Under the pieces are notes generated by a model that saw nothing but the letters and a program-made list of their open reading frames with translations, did not search any database and was not told the DNA's origin. From assembly GCF_001592125.1 (NCBI RefSeq), contig NZ_BCWI01000015.1, positions 21,356-85,355 on the forward strand: 64,000 nucleotides of DNA, in the 5' to 3' direction. The stretch comes from Microbacterium hominis NBRC 15708. Lineage in GTDB: Bacteria; Actinomycetota; Actinomycetes; Actinomycetales; Microbacteriaceae. This document shows, one piece after another, positions 44,437 through 56,517 of this stretch; the first letter of the stretch is position 1, and every line of letters begins with the position of its first letter. The translations under genes were made by a program, and so were the position numbers.

Positions 44437-44823
44437 TCAGTCCTTTCTCGGCGAGGAGTCCGGGGACCCGTCGTCTGTGGATGGCACGACGAACCCATGA
44501 CGGGTCAGCTCGTGTCGGAAGTGCGCGTGCGGGGGCACGTCATCGATTCCACCACGGGCCCAGGGGTGGCATCGCGCGAGGCGAGCTGCGGTGAGCGCCG
44601 ATCCCTTGAGGAGACCGTGCTGCTGCACAGCGCCGACGGAGTACGCCGAGCACGACGGGTAGTACTTGCAGACGTCGCCGTAGAGATGAGAGATCGTCGC
44701 ACGGTACGCGTGCAGGAGGACGAGCCCGGCGTTGCGGGGAACCAGCGGCACCGCACGCAGCGCCGACGTCGGCGCGAGCCGGCCGGAGCCGAGCGCGTAG
44801 GAGGGAAGTGTCGAGGTGCTCAC
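44437..44823 (-). CDS. yidD: Membrane insertion efficiency factor YidD
   Basis: 128 residues from GTG 44823. The conserved core is LLHAYRATISHLYGDVCKYYPSCSAYSVGAVQQHG with three Cys of the family's pattern and RCHPWARGGIDDVP. The usual protein is about 70-90 residues; this one has N- and C-terminal extensions. Peripheral membrane protein helping YidC. Overlaps rnpA by four bases. Confidence 0.93.
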   Translation of the reverse strand: MSTSTLPSYALGSGRLAPTSALRAVPLVPRNAGLVLLHAYRATISHLYGDVCKYYPSCSAYSVGAVQQHGLLKGSALTAARLARCHPWARGGIDDVPPHAHFRHELTRHGFVVPSTDDGSPDSSPRKD

Positions 44824-45158
44824 GCCGAGGCCCGTCGGGCGAGGCAGCGCGTGATCTCCGCGCGCAGCTGTGCGAAGTCGGCGGATGCCGCGGACGGAAG
44901 TGCCCGGATGACGACATCCGCTCCACGGCCGACGCCGGGAAGGGCTTCGGCGCAGACGGCCTTCAGCCGACGTCGCACGGTGTTGCGCGTGACGGCGCCG
45001 CCGACCTGCTTGCTGACGATGAAGCCGAACCGCGCGGGGCGGTCTTCGGCGGACGCGATGACGTAGGTCACCGTGTGCGGCGCGGCACAGCGGACGCCCC
45101 TGCGGACGACGGTCTTGTACTCCGCCCCGCGGGTGATGCGGTTCCCGCGCGCCAGCAC
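44820..45158 (-). CDS. rnpA: Ribonuclease P protein component
   Basis: Protein subunit of RNase P that trims tRNA 5' ends. 112 residues from GTG 45158: MLARGNRITRGAEYKTVVRRG, FGFIVSKQVGGAVTRNTVRRRLKAVCAE, which is the RNR motif. Between rpmH and yidD as in nearly all bacteria. The RNA subunit is not in this window. Confidence 0.95.
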   Translation of the reverse strand: MLARGNRITRGAEYKTVVRRGVRCAAPHTVTYVIASAEDRPARFGFIVSKQVGGAVTRNTVRRRLKAVCAEALPGVGRGADVVIRALPSAASADFAQLRAEITRCLARRASA

Positions 45159-45168
45159 TTTCGTCGGA

Positions 45169-45306
45169 TCAGGCGGACAGCTCGGTGCGACCCTTGGCGC
45201 GGCGCGCCGACAGGATCGAACGGCCGGCACGCGTGCGCATGCGGGCGCGGAAGCCGTGCTTCTTGGCGCGACGACGGTTGTTGGGCTGGAACGTACGCTT
45301 GCTCAT
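45169..45306 (-). CDS. rpmH: 50S ribosomal protein L34
   Basis: 45 residues, highly basic: [19 protein letters not shown] followed by [21 protein letters not shown]. Start ATG 45306. Its promoter lies in the dnaA-rpmH gap. Ten bases separate it from rnpA. Confidence 0.97.
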   Translation of the reverse strand: MSKRTFQPNNRRRAKKHGFRARMRTRAGRSILSARRAKGRTELSA

Positions 45307-45633
45307 GAGGATCACTCCGGATCGGCGGTCACCCGAACGCTCTAGACCGGGGACACGGGGTACAGGGACTGTCCGGGGGCGTCCGAGGGCACCCCAGGGC
45401 ATAAGTCAACCGACTAAGGCTACGTCGAGAGCGACGAGAACTCAAACCGGCCGAGCCGGACGGCACATTATCCACGGACTGTGGATAGCGTCTGGTGAAG
45501 ACACGCGGGGCGGATCTACAGTGGATTTTGCTCTTCACAGGGTCGCTGACTACCGTGACTGCGGTAGTTATCCACAGGCTCGATCGTCGTTCACGATCGC
45601 CTGTGCCGCACCGATCGCACCCCCGGAGGGGAC
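45307..45633. promoter_or_regulatory. rpmH-dnaA divergent promoter region with DnaA boxes
   Basis: A 327-base gap with no gene. Three DnaA boxes are readable: TTATCCACG (45468-45476), TGTGGATAG (45480-45488) and the consensus TTATCCACA (45568-45576), the last 57 bases upstream of dnaA, the usual layout for dnaA autoregulation. Confidence 0.75.
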
Positions 45634-47052
45634 ATGTCACAGCACGATATTCCGGATGTCCCCGTCTGGACCGCAGTGCTGCAGGAGCTGTCGGGCGACG
45701 AACGGGTGACCCCCCAGCTGCAGGGATTCATCAGTCTCGCCGTCGCGCAGGGCGTGATGAGCGGCACCCTGTACCTCGACGTGCCGAACGACCTGACGGC
45801 CGCACAGCTGAACAAGCGGCTGCGCGCACCGATCATGGAGGCGCTCGCGCGGGTCGACGCCGAGCCGGCCGCATCTTCGTTCCGGGTCGTGGTGAACCCG
45901 GAGCTCGCCGACGCCCACCTCACCGTGCCCGTCCCGGTGCAGTCGGCATCCGCTCCCGTGCCGATCGCGCGGCCTGCGGCGGACGACTACGTGGAAACCG
46001 CGGCCGCGCCGTCGCGCAACGACACGCGACTGAACCCCAAGTACAGCTTCGACAACTTCGTCATCGGCCAGTCCAACCGCTTCGCCCACGCGGCAGCCGT
46101 CGCCGTGGCCGAGGCGCCGGCGAAGGCGTACAACCCGCTGTTCATCTACGGCGACTCGGGTCTGGGCAAGACCCACCTCCTGCACGCGATCGGCGACTAC
46201 GCGCTCAGTCTGTATGCGGGCATCCGCGTCCGGTACGTCTCGAGCGAGGAGTTCACGAACGACTTCATCAACTCGATCGCCAACAACCGCGGATCCGCCT
46301 TCCAGGCGCGCTACCGCGACGTCGACATCCTTCTCATCGACGACATCCAGTTCCTCCAGGGCAAGGCCGAGACGCAGGAGGCCTTCTTCCACACCTTCAA
46401 CACGCTGCACGACCACGACAAGCAGGTCGTGATCACCAGCGACGTCCCCCCGCGTCACCTGACCGGGTTCGAGGATCGCATGCGGAGCCGGTTCGAGTGG
46501 GGCCTCATCACCGACGTCCAAGCCCCCGACCTCGAGACCCGCATCGCGATCCTCCGCAAGAAGGCACAGTCCGAGCGGCTGCTCGTCCCCGACGAGGTAC
46601 TCGAGTACATCGCCACCAAGGTGTCGAGCAACATCCGCGAGCTCGAGGGCGCGCTGATCCGGGTGTCGGCCTTCGCGAGCCTGAACCGCTCGAATCTCGA
46701 CATCTCCCTCGCCCAGACGGTGCTGCGCGACATCGTCGACACCGACGACGCCAACGTCATCTCGCCGACCGACATCATCACGGCGACGGCGCAGTACTTC
46801 CGCCTGTCGGTCGACGACCTCTACGGATCCAGCCGGTCACAGTCGATCGCCACGGCCCGTCAGATCGCGATGTACCTGTGCCGCGAGCGCACGAGTCTCT
46901 CCCTGCCGAAGATCGGCCAGCTGTTCGGCAATCGCGATCACACCACGGTCATGTACGCGTACAAGAAGATCAGCGAGCTCATGAAGGAGCGCCGCTCGAT
47001 CTACAACCAGGTCTCCGAGATCACCACGCAGCTCGGCCGCGTCGGACGCTGA
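45634..47052 (+). CDS. dnaA: Chromosomal replication initiator DnaA
   Basis: 472 residues: N-terminal domain I, a linker rich in Pro/Ala (about 90-130), AAA+ domain with Walker [10 protein letters not shown] and Walker [13 protein letters not shown], and domain IV with the DnaA-box-binding signature [15 protein letters not shown]. Starts ATG after GGAGGGGAC. Binds the DnaA boxes on both sides of the gene and at oriC. Confidence 0.99.
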   Translation: MSQHDIPDVPVWTAVLQELSGDERVTPQLQGFISLAVAQGVMSGTLYLDVPNDLTAAQLNKRLRAPIMEALARVDAEPAASSFRVVVNPELADAHLTVPVPVQSASAPVPIARPAADDYVETAAAPSRNDTRLNPKYSFDNFVIGQSNRFAHAAAVAVAEAPAKAYNPLFIYGDSGLGKTHLLHAIGDYALSLYAGIRVRYVSSEEFTNDFINSIANNRGSAFQARYRDVDILLIDDIQFLQGKAETQEAFFHTFNTLHDHDKQVVITSDVPPRHLTGFEDRMRSRFEWGLITDVQAPDLETRIAILRKKAQSERLLVPDEVLEYIATKVSSNIRELEGALIRVSAFASLNRSNLDISLAQTVLRDIVDTDDANVISPTDIITATAQYFRLSVDDLYGSSRSQSIATARQIAMYLCRERTSLSLPKIGQLFGNRDHTTVMYAYKKISELMKERRSIYNQVSEITTQLGRVGR

Positions 47053-47083
47053 CGGCTCTCGCCCGCGGCATCCCGCGCCCCGC

Positions 47084-47113
47084 AAGACCCCCGGCCACGA
47101 AACCGGGGGTCTT
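47084..47113 (+). terminator. Rho-independent-type terminator after dnaA
   Basis: AAGACCCCCGG (47084-47094) pairs perfectly with CCGGGGGTCTT (47103-47113), loop CCACGAAA, followed by CT. It shields oriC from dnaA transcription. Confidence 0.85.
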
Positions 47114-47524
47114 CTGCGTGCGGAGTGCTTGACATCGGCGCACGGGCGCCGCCAATATACGCGTTCTGCACAGTGTGGACAGGCTGTGGATAACTCCACT
47201 TCCCCGTGGACTCTTGTGAGTCGATGGCCCGAAGCTGTGGATGACAAGAATGTCTCGACCGGGGTGCACGATGGCGTCCGCACCGGCTCTCCGCATCGCG
47301 CCCACAACTTACACGCGTGTGGTTTCCCTGTCGCGATTGGGATCGGCGGAGTTGTCCACAGTTTCCACAGCCGTTAACACCATGACAGAGACCTTCCTTA
47401 GAGAATCCGATTCGATCACCTCTGCGGTGCGAGGCGTCGAAGCCGGTCGACGGGATGCCGGGACAATCCGTTCCGGTCGGGGCACTAGCATGGGAGGGCC
47501 CTACTCGACGTCAAGGGAGCGCCA
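47114..47524. other. oriC: Origin of replication oriC
   Basis: The dnaA-dnaN gap contains DnaA boxes TGTGGACAG (47174-47182), TGTGGATAA (47185-47193, consensus), TGTGGATGA (47236-47244), TTGTCCACA (47352-47360) and GTTTCCACA (47361-47369); boxes reverse orientation across the gap. The most AT-rich parts, 47284-47345 and 47375-47420 (ending CCTTCCTTAGAGAATCCGAT), are the likely unwinding sites. Transcription polarity flips here: most core genes to the left are minus, to the right plus. Confidence 0.92.
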
Positions 47525-48667
47525 GTGAAGTTCCACGTGAATCGCGATGTGTTCAGCGAGGCCGTGTCATTCGTCGTCAAGCTCCTGCCGCAGCGGAACC
47601 CGCAGCCGATCCTGGCGGGTGTGCTGATCGAAGCATCCGACGAGGGGCTGTCGCTGGCGGCGTTCGACTACGAGGCCTCGGCGCGGACGACCATCGAAGC
47701 GACCGTCGACGAGCCCGGTACGATCCTCGTCCACGGCCGACTCCTGTCGGAGATCGCCAGCCGTCTGCCGAACGCACCGATCCAGATCGAGGTCGGTGAG
47801 GACGACGGCATCGTCCTCAGCTGCGGCTCCGCGCGCTTCACCCTCGCGTCGATGCCGGTGCAGGAATATCCCGCGATCCCCGAGGTCTCGGGCGAGTCGG
47901 GTCTGGTCCCCGCGGAGGATTTCGCCACCGCGATCGCCCAGGTCGCCTTCGCCGCGTCCCGCGACGACGTCACCCCGGTGCTCACGGGTGTGCAGCTCGA
48001 GGTCGCCGGCACGCAGCTGAGCCTCGTCGCGACCGACCGCTACCGCGTCGCCCTGCGCGACGTCGCCTGGGACGGCGGCGGTGTCGCCGGCGACGAGTCG
48101 ACGACCGCGCTCGTCCCCGCGCGCACGCTCACCGAGGTCGGCAAGACCTTCGCCCACTCGGGTGACATCCAGGTCGCGTTCTCCGGCTCGGGAGACCGGG
48201 AGATCATCGCGTTCACCGCCGGCAACAAGACCGTGACGTCGCTGCTCATCAAGGGCAACTTCCCGCCCGTTCGCCGGCTGTTCCCCGAGCAGACCGACCA
48301 CTACGCCGTCGTGAACACGGCCGAGCTCGCCGAGGCGGTGCGACGCGTCGCCCTCGTGCTCGACCGTTCCGCTCCGCTGCGCTTCACCTTCACCGAGGAC
48401 GGCGTGTCGATGGATGCGTCCGGCACCGAGCAGGCGCGGGCGACCGAGTCCGTCGATGCGACCCTCGCGGGCGAGGAGGTCACGCTCGGGTTGAACCCGC
48501 AGTACCTGCTCGAAGCGCTCGGCGCCGTCAAGAGCGAGTTCGCGCGCATCACGTTCACCTCGAGCGACAACGCGAACAAGCTCAGCCCGGTGCTCATCAC
48601 GCCGCAGACCTCGGGCACCCCGGAGAGCTTCAAGTACCTGCTGCAGCCGAATCTCCTGCTGCGCTGA
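47525..48667 (+). CDS. dnaN: DNA polymerase III beta sliding clamp
   Basis: 380 residues from GTG 47525 (AAGGGAG upstream). Three repeated clamp domains; MKFHVNRDVFSEAVSFVVKLLPQRN at the start and LSPVLITPQTSGTPESFKYLLQPNLLLR at the end are typical. Tethers polymerase III to DNA. Immediately after oriC, as in most bacteria. Confidence 0.98.
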   Translation: MKFHVNRDVFSEAVSFVVKLLPQRNPQPILAGVLIEASDEGLSLAAFDYEASARTTIEATVDEPGTILVHGRLLSEIASRLPNAPIQIEVGEDDGIVLSCGSARFTLASMPVQEYPAIPEVSGESGLVPAEDFATAIAQVAFAASRDDVTPVLTGVQLEVAGTQLSLVATDRYRVALRDVAWDGGGVAGDESTTALVPARTLTEVGKTFAHSGDIQVAFSGSGDREIIAFTAGNKTVTSLLIKGNFPPVRRLFPEQTDHYAVVNTAELAEAVRRVALVLDRSAPLRFTFTEDGVSMDASGTEQARATESVDATLAGEEVTLGLNPQYLLEALGAVKSEFARITFTSSDNANKLSPVLITPQTSGTPESFKYLLQPNLLLR

Positions 48668-48716
48668 CGATCCTCGCGTTCCGACCGGCGTCGGCGCTGC
48701 CGCATAGGCTGGATCG

Positions 48717-49913
48717 GTGATCGTGGAACAGCTGAGCCTCGTCGACTTCCGCAACTATGCGGCCGCCGATGTGACTCTGGCGGCGGGAGCCAACGTGTTC
48801 GTCGGTCGCAACGGTCAAGGCAAGACGAATCTCGCCGAGGCCATCGGCTACTTCGCCACACTCGGTTCCCACCGGGTCTCGCAGGATGCGCCGATGGTGC
48901 GCGACGGGGCGGATGCCGCGATCGTCCGCATGCGTCTCGCCTACGGTGACCGTCGTGTCCTGCTCGAGGCCCAGCTCAACCGGTCGGGCAGCAACAAGGC
49001 CCGGGTCAACGGCTCGGCCGTCCGCACCGCCGAGCTCCCGCGCTACGCACAGGTCGTCCTCTTCGCGCCGGAGGATCTCCAGATCGTCCGCTCCGACCCC
49101 TCCGCGCGTCGCCGCTTCGCCGATCAGCTCCTCATCCAGCGCGCTCCGCGGATGGCGGGTGTCCTGGCGGACTACGACCGCGTGCTCAAGCAGCGCAACG
49201 CGCTGTTGAAGTCCGCGCGCGCCCGCGGCATCCGCGCGGATGCACTGACGACGCTCGACGTCTGGGACGACAAGCTGGTGCAGCTGGGCACCGACGTCAT
49301 CCGCGCCCGCTCGGTGCTCGCCGACGACCTCGCCGGCCCGGTCGCCGAGGCGTACCGCGCGATCGCCGGCGAGGATCACCGGCCGGAGCTGGAGTGGATG
49401 CTGTCGATCGGGGGCGCGGACCCCGACGTCGACGACGACGAGGCCGACCAGGCGGGCGACCGCACAGCGGTGACCGGACTCAGCGCGGAGGAGGTCCGCG
49501 AGAACTTCCGCGATGCGCTCGCCGCGCGCCGCTCCTCCGAGCTCGACCGCGGGCTCACTCTCGTCGGACCCCACCGCGACGACCTCCTGCTGCGCGTGCG
49601 GGGCCTGCCGGTGAAGGGCTACGCATCGCACGGCGAATCGTGGTCGGTGGCCCTCGCCCTGCGTCTGGCGTCTGCGCAGCTGCTGCGCGCCCAGTCGCAG
49701 CTGGGCGATCCGGTCCTCATCCTCGATGACGTGTTCGCCGAGCTCGACACGGATCGCCGCGCCCGGTTGGCGGGCCTGGTCGAGGGATACGAGCAGGTGG
49801 TGGTGACCGCGGCGGTGGAGGAAGATGTGCCGAGCGCGCTGCGCGCGCGCACCGTGCGGGTCGTCGCGGGGACGATCATCGAACCCGCCGCGACGGGAGG
49901 CGTCGATGAGTGA
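48717..49913 (+). CDS. recF: DNA repair and recombination ATPase RecF
   Basis: 398 residues from GTG 48717. SMC-like ATPase: LVDFRNYAAADV start, Walker A GRNGQGKTN, ATPase signature and Walker B VLILDDVFAELD at the C-terminus. Loads RecA at ssDNA gaps with RecOR. Follows dnaN by 49 bases; its last 8 bases overlap dciA. Confidence 0.97.
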   Translation: MIVEQLSLVDFRNYAAADVTLAAGANVFVGRNGQGKTNLAEAIGYFATLGSHRVSQDAPMVRDGADAAIVRMRLAYGDRRVLLEAQLNRSGSNKARVNGSAVRTAELPRYAQVVLFAPEDLQIVRSDPSARRRFADQLLIQRAPRMAGVLADYDRVLKQRNALLKSARARGIRADALTTLDVWDDKLVQLGTDVIRARSVLADDLAGPVAEAYRAIAGEDHRPELEWMLSIGGADPDVDDDEADQAGDRTAVTGLSAEEVRENFRDALAARRSSELDRGLTLVGPHRDDLLLRVRGLPVKGYASHGESWSVALALRLASAQLLRAQSQLGDPVLILDDVFAELDTDRRARLAGLVEGYEQVVVTAAVEEDVPSALRARTVRVVAGTIIEPAATGGVDE

Positions 49914-50403
49914 CGAGGTGCCGGGGATGGTGCCGGAGACGATCGGCACGTATCTGCGGCTGCGCGGTCTCGAGCCCTCGCCGCGGACCGCGCGACGGCG
50001 CAAGAGACGTGCGGCCGAGGACGACGACAAGCAGCCGTTCGCGCCCGGGCGCGATCCCAAGGGCGTGGCCGACGTGCTGGCGGATCTGACACGTCAGTCA
50101 GGGTGGGACACCCAGCTGGCGCGGGAGGATCTCGTGCTGCAGTGGACGGACGTCACCGGCGAGGAGACGGCGCGTCACGCCCATCCGGTGGCGCTGTCCG
50201 ACGGGCTGCTCACCGTGCAGTGCGACTCCACCGCGTGGGCGAAGAACCTCCAGCTGATGCGGGCCGAGATCGTCACTCAGCTGATGAGACGGTTCCCGGA
50301 TGCCGGTGTGCAGAACGTCCGATTCGTCGGGCCGGACGTCCCCTCGTGGAAATGGGGCCCCAGAGCCGTTCCAGGGCGGGGTCCTCGCGATACCTACGGC
50401 TGA
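49906..50403 (+). CDS. dciA: DciA (DUF721) helicase-loading protein
   Basis: 165 residues from ATG 49906, overlapping recF. The C-terminal DUF721/KH-like domain reads QLAREDLVLQWTDVTGEETARHAHPVALSDGLLTVQCDSTAWAKNLQLM, and a basic N-terminal segment (RRRKRR) precedes it. DciA loads DnaB in bacteria lacking DnaC/DnaI; no dnaC is in the window, and dnaB is at 2412. Position recF-dciA-gyrB is the actinobacterial standard. Confidence 0.9.
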   Translation: MSDEVPGMVPETIGTYLRLRGLEPSPRTARRRKRRAAEDDDKQPFAPGRDPKGVADVLADLTRQSGWDTQLAREDLVLQWTDVTGEETARHAHPVALSDGLLTVQCDSTAWAKNLQLMRAEIVTQLMRRFPDAGVQNVRFVGPDVPSWKWGPRAVPGRGPRDTYG

Positions 50404-50499
50404 GGAGGGTCCGACGGCATCCGGAACGATTTCAGGGCGCCACAGGGGCTTTCTGCGGGCTTTCGAGGGGTGACTGGGGGTAGAATGAGACGTCTTTGA

Positions 50500-52566
<2,067 letters not shown>

Positions 52567-52568
52567 TG

Positions 52569-52651
52569 CGTTTCGACTCGCTGCGCTCGCTCAACGACCG
52601 GTCGGGTTCGATCCGATCGTCGAGCGAGGAGCGCAGCGACGACTCGAAACG
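52569..52651. repeat. Dispersed palindromic element between gyrB and gyrA
   Basis: CGTTTCGACTCGCTGCGCTC plus GCTCAACGACCGG faces its complement (GATCGTCGAGCGAGGAGCGC, AGCGACGACTCGAAACG) with a short centre; 83 bases. Same family as 15961. A hairpin here could separate gyrB and gyrA expression although they form one operon. Confidence 0.9.
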
Positions 52652-52689
52652 CGACACACGCACCCCGACCCTTGTGAGAACGAGAAGAC

Positions 52690-55266
52690 ATGACTGACGA
52701 AGAACGCCCCGACCCGAACGCCGGGCACAACCACGGCAACATCGACCAGGTCGATCTCCAGGTCGAGATGCAGCGCAGCTACCTCGACTACGCCATGAGC
52801 GTCATCGTCGGCCGCGCGCTGCCGCGCGTCGAAGACGGTCTGAAGCCGGTGCACCGCCGCGTCATCTACGGGATGTACGACGGCGGGTACCGTCCCGACA
52901 AGAGCTTCAACAAGTGCGCCCGCGTCGTCGGCGAGGTCATGGGCCAGTACCACCCGCACGGTGACAGCGCGATCTACGACGCACTCGTGCGCCTCGTGCA
53001 GCCGTGGTCGCTGCGCTACCCGCTCGCCGACGGACAGGGCAACTTCGGCTCTCCCGGCAACCAGGGCGCCGCCGCCCCGCGGTACACCGAGACCAAGATG
53101 GCCGCGCTCGCGATGGAGATGGTCCGCGACATCGACGAGGACACCGTCGATTTCGAGGACAACTACGACGGGAAGACCCAGGAGCCCGTCGTCCTGCCCT
53201 CGCGCTTCCCCAACCTCCTCGTCAACGGCTCGGTCGGCATCGCGGTCGGCATGGCCACCAACATCCCGCCCCACAACCTGCGGGAGGTCGCCGACGGAGC
53301 GCTGTGGGCGCTGGAGAACCCGGATGCCACCCGCGAGGAGCTGCTCGAAGCTCTCATGGGCCGCATCCACGGTCCCGACTTCCCGACGGGCGCCCAGATC
53401 CTGGGCACGAAGGGCATTCGCGAGGCTCAGCGCACGGGCCGCGGGTCGATCACGATGCGCGCCGTGGTCAACGTCGAGGAGATCCAGGGGCGCACCTGCC
53501 TGGTCATCACCGAACTGCCCTACCAGGTGAACCCCGACAACGTCGCGCTGAAGATCCGCGACCTCGCCCGCGACGGGCGTATCACCGGCATCGCCGACAT
53601 CCGCGACGAGACCAGCGACCGCACGGGCCAGCGGCTCGTGATCGTGCTGAAGCGGGATGCCGTCGCGAAGGTGGTCCTCAACAACCTGTACAAGCACACG
53701 CAGCTGCAGGAGAACTTCGGCGCCAACATGCTGGCGATCGTCGACGGCGTGCCGCGCACGCTCGCCCTCGACGGCTTCATCTCCTACTGGATCGACCATC
53801 AGGTCGAGGTCATCGTCCGGCGCACGCGCTTCCGCCTCCGCAAGGCCGAAGAGCGCATGCACATCTTGCGCGCGTACCTGAAGGCGCTGGATGCGCTCGA
53901 CGAGGTCATCGCGCTCATCCGCCGCTCGCCCACGGTCGACGAGGCGCGCGAGGGTCTGAAGTCGCTGCTCGCGATCGACGACGTGCAGGCCGATGCGATC
54001 CTCGCGATGCAGCTGCGCCGCCTGGCGGCCCTCGAGCGCCAGAAGATCATCGACGAGGCGACCGAGCTCGAGGCGCAGATCGCCGACCTGAACGACATCC
54101 TCGTCACGCCGGGCCGTCAGCGCACGATCATCGCCGAAGAGCTCACGGGCATCGTCGACAAGTTCGGCGACGAGCGGCGCACGACGATCCTGCACGGCTT
54201 CGACGGCGACATGTCGATGGAGGACCTGATCCCCGAGGAGGAGATGGTCATCACCGTCACGCGCGACGGCTACATCAAGCGCACGCGCAGCGACAACTAC
54301 CGCTCGCAGCACCGCGGCGGCAAGGGCGTCAAGGGTGCCCAGCTGCGCGCCGACGACGTCGTCGAGCACTTCTTCGTGACGACGACGCACCACTGGCTCC
54401 TCTTCTTCACGACGAAGGGCCGCGTCTACCGGTCCAAGGCGTACGAGGTGCCCGAGGCCGGCCGCGATGCGAAGGGTCAGCACGTCGCGAACCTGCTCGC
54501 GCTGCAGCCGGGCGAGGAGATCGCGCAGATCCTCGACATCCGCGACTACAAGGTCGCGCAGTACCTCGTGCTCGCGACCCGCGACGGCAAGGTGAAGAAG
54601 ACCTTCCTCAGCGAGTACGACACCAACCGTCAGGGCGGCATCATCGCGATCCGCCTGCGCGGTCAGGACGAGGAGGACGGCGACGAGGTCGTCAGCGCAC
54701 TGCTGGTCGACGACACCGACGACATCCTCCTCATCTCCCGCCAGGGCATGTCGTTGCGCTTCACGGCCACCGACGAGTCGCTGCGGCCGATGGGGCGCTC
54801 GACCGAAGGCGTGAAGGGAATGTCCTTCCGCGAGGACGACATGCTGCTGTCGGCATCCGTCGCGAAGGACGACGCGTACGTGTTCGTCGTGACCGAAGGC
54901 GGCTACGCCAAACGCACCGCGGTCGACCAGTACCGGCTCCAGGGTCGCGGCGGATTGGGCATCAAGGTGGCCAAACTGAACGAGGATCGGGGCGTTCTCG
55001 CGGGCGGTCTGATCGTGGGTGAGGACGACGAGGTCTTGGTGGTTCTTGCCAGCGGCAAGGTGGTACGCTCTGCCGTGGCCGAGGTGCCTGCGAAGGGTCG
55101 CGACACCATGGGAGTGGTTTTCGCCCGTCCCGATGACGACGACCGCATCCTCGCGATCGCCCGTAATTCGGAGCGAGCTCTCCGTCAGGAGCATGACTCG
55201 GCCGAGACGGCAGACGCCGAAGAACCCCCCGCTTCACGCCCCGAAGGAAGTGACACTGACGCATGA
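52690..55266 (+). CDS. gyrA: DNA gyrase subunit A
   Basis: 858 residues. Breakage-reunion domain with catalytic Tyr132 in AAAPRYTE and the quinolone region HGDSAIYDA, where Ser93 and Asp97 are the positions mutated in resistant strains; both have the sensitive residue. The C-terminal beta-pinwheel carries the GyrA-box-like HRGGKGVKG near 540. The stop overlaps the next gene (ATGA). Confidence 0.98.
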   Translation: MTDEERPDPNAGHNHGNIDQVDLQVEMQRSYLDYAMSVIVGRALPRVEDGLKPVHRRVIYGMYDGGYRPDKSFNKCARVVGEVMGQYHPHGDSAIYDALVRLVQPWSLRYPLADGQGNFGSPGNQGAAAPRYTETKMAALAMEMVRDIDEDTVDFEDNYDGKTQEPVVLPSRFPNLLVNGSVGIAVGMATNIPPHNLREVADGALWALENPDATREELLEALMGRIHGPDFPTGAQILGTKGIREAQRTGRGSITMRAVVNVEEIQGRTCLVITELPYQVNPDNVALKIRDLARDGRITGIADIRDETSDRTGQRLVIVLKRDAVAKVVLNNLYKHTQLQENFGANMLAIVDGVPRTLALDGFISYWIDHQVEVIVRRTRFRLRKAEERMHILRAYLKALDALDEVIALIRRSPTVDEAREGLKSLLAIDDVQADAILAMQLRRLAALERQKIIDEATELEAQIADLNDILVTPGRQRTIIAEELTGIVDKFGDERRTTILHGFDGDMSMEDLIPEEEMVITVTRDGYIKRTRSDNYRSQHRGGKGVKGAQLRADDVVEHFFVTTTHHWLLFFTTKGRVYRSKAYEVPEAGRDAKGQHVANLLALQPGEEIAQILDIRDYKVAQYLVLATRDGKVKKTFLSEYDTNRQGGIIAIRLRGQDEEDGDEVVSALLVDDTDDILLISRQGMSLRFTATDESLRPMGRSTEGVKGMSFREDDMLLSASVAKDDAYVFVVTEGGYAKRTAVDQYRLQGRGGLGIKVAKLNEDRGVLAGGLIVGEDDEVLVVLASGKVVRSAVAEVPAKGRDTMGVVFARPDDDDRILAIARNSERALRQEHDSAETADAEEPPASRPEGSDTDA

Positions 55267-55664
55267 GCACGGTAGCCGACAAGCTCGCCAAGAAGTCATC
55301 GAGCAAGACCAGCGCCAAGCAGGTGCGCCTGCGCCTCGTTTACGTCGACTTCTGGTCCGCCGTGAAGCTGTCGTTCCTCGCGGCGGTCGCCCTGGCGATC
55401 GTCACGGTGGTGGCGAGCTTCCTCGTGTACATGGTGCTGAGCACCACGGGTCTGATCGGCAAGCTCGACGAGCTGTTCACGGCGTTCGACGACAACTTCA
55501 AGCTGAGCGACGTCATCAACCTCCCGCAGGTGATGGCGTTCTCCGCGGTCGTCGCGATCCTGAACCTCATCGTGCTCACCGTGCTGGGCGCCGTCATCGC
55601 GGGCATCTACAACCTGATGGTCAAGGTGACCGGCGGCCTGCTCGTCGGGTTCACCTCCAACTGA
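55263..55664 (+). CDS. DUF3566 membrane protein
   Basis: 133 residues: a Lys/Ser-rich start, then [27 protein letters not shown] (family opening), a transmembrane helix (about 38-60), an amphipathic loop and a second helix (about 98-120). Always found after gyrA in actinobacteria; function unknown. Translationally coupled to gyrA (ATGA). Confidence 0.9.
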   Translation: MSTVADKLAKKSSSKTSAKQVRLRLVYVDFWSAVKLSFLAAVALAIVTVVASFLVYMVLSTTGLIGKLDELFTAFDDNFKLSDVINLPQVMAFSAVVAILNLIVLTVLGAVIAGIYNLMVKVTGGLLVGFTSN

Positions 55665-55733
55665 CCGATTTTTGGTTTGCCCGCTCGTCGGGTAAAGTCT
55701 TGGAGGTTGACGGCGGAGACGCCGCCTCCGGAC

Positions 55734-55807
55734 GGGGCTATAGCTCAGGCGGTTAGAGCGCTTCACTGATAATGAAGAGGTCCCAGGTTCAAGTCCTGGT
55801 AGCCCCA
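55734..55807 (+). tRNA. tRNA-Ile (GAT anticodon)
   Basis: 74 nt: acceptor GGGGCTA/TAGCCCC with discriminator A, D arm GCTCAGGCGGTTAGAGC, anticodon stem-loop CTTCA-CTGATAA-TGAAG, T arm with GGTTCAAGTCC. CCA follows in the genome (55808-55810). Standard site after gyrA. Confidence 0.97.
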
Positions 55808-55820
55808 CCACTTCCCGTCC

Positions 55821-55893
55821 GGGGCCTTAGCTCAGTTGGTAGAGCGCCTGCTTTGCAAGCAGGATGTCAGGAGTTCGAATCTCCTAGGCTCCA
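55821..55893 (+). tRNA. tRNA-Ala (TGC anticodon)
   Basis: 73 nt: acceptor GGGGCCT/AGGCTCC with one G-T pair, D arm GCTCAGTTGGTAGAGC, anticodon loop CTTTGCAAG, T loop GTTCGAATC. No CCA is encoded after the discriminator A (next bases CAG), so the CCA enzyme at 30588 is needed, unlike the Ile tRNA 13 bases upstream. Confidence 0.97.
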
Positions 55894-55946
55894 CAGACAT
55901 CTCGCCCCGTCTTCCGCCGCTGGTCGTGCACTGGGATACTCACTGC

Positions 55947-56375
55947 ATGCGCTTTGAGACGACGCTGTTCCAGCAGGGCAACAACACCGGGATCGTGGTG
56001 CCGCCCGAGATCGTCGACGGACTGGGTGGGGGCAGTCGTGCCGCCGTTTCCGTGACCGTCAACGGCTTCACCTACCCGAGCACCCTCGCGGTGATGGGCG
56101 GGCGGCATCTGATCCCCTTCTCGTCCGACAAACGGGCGGCGACGGGCCTGGCCGGCGGTGACGCCATCGAGGTCGTCCTCGAGCTCGACACGGCACCGCG
56201 CACCGTCGAGCTCCCCGACGACCTGGCCGGCGCGCTGGCGGATGCCGGAGTTCGCGCCGCATTCGACGCGCTCGCGCCGAGCGCGCGGAAGGCCCACGTC
56301 ACGAACGTGCTGTCGGCGAAGGCGGAGGAGACGCGGGCGCGTCGCATCGCGGCGATCGTCGCGAAGCTCGCCTGA
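55947..56375 (+). CDS. YdeI/OmpD-associated family protein with DUF1905
   Basis: 142 residues: an N-terminal DUF1905 barrel (MRFETTLFQQGNNTGIVVPPEIVDGLGGGSRAAVSVTVNG) and a C-terminal YdeI-type helical segment (LPDDLAGALADAGVRAAFDALAPSARKAHVTNVLSAKAEETRARRI). Soluble; role unknown. The ATG at 55947 was picked because an upstream frame start lies inside the tRNA-Ala gene. Confidence 0.87.
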   Translation: MRFETTLFQQGNNTGIVVPPEIVDGLGGGSRAAVSVTVNGFTYPSTLAVMGGRHLIPFSSDKRAATGLAGGDAIEVVLELDTAPRTVELPDDLAGALADAGVRAAFDALAPSARKAHVTNVLSAKAEETRARRIAAIVAKLA

Positions 56376-56517
56376 GCACCGACATCCGCCACGCGGCGGC
56401 GAGACACGCCCGGGCCGCGGAGCGGATCATCCTCTAGGGGGACGCGAGGGTCCATGGGCCTCTCATAGCGTGTTCATCGGAGCCGTTTCGCTCCGACGAC
56501 ACGATGGGACCCCCGCA

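Noticed and set aside
54903..55318. Minus-strand frames across the gyrA-DUF3566 junction
   Set aside because: They are complements of conserved gyrA and DUF3566 sequence with no coding support.
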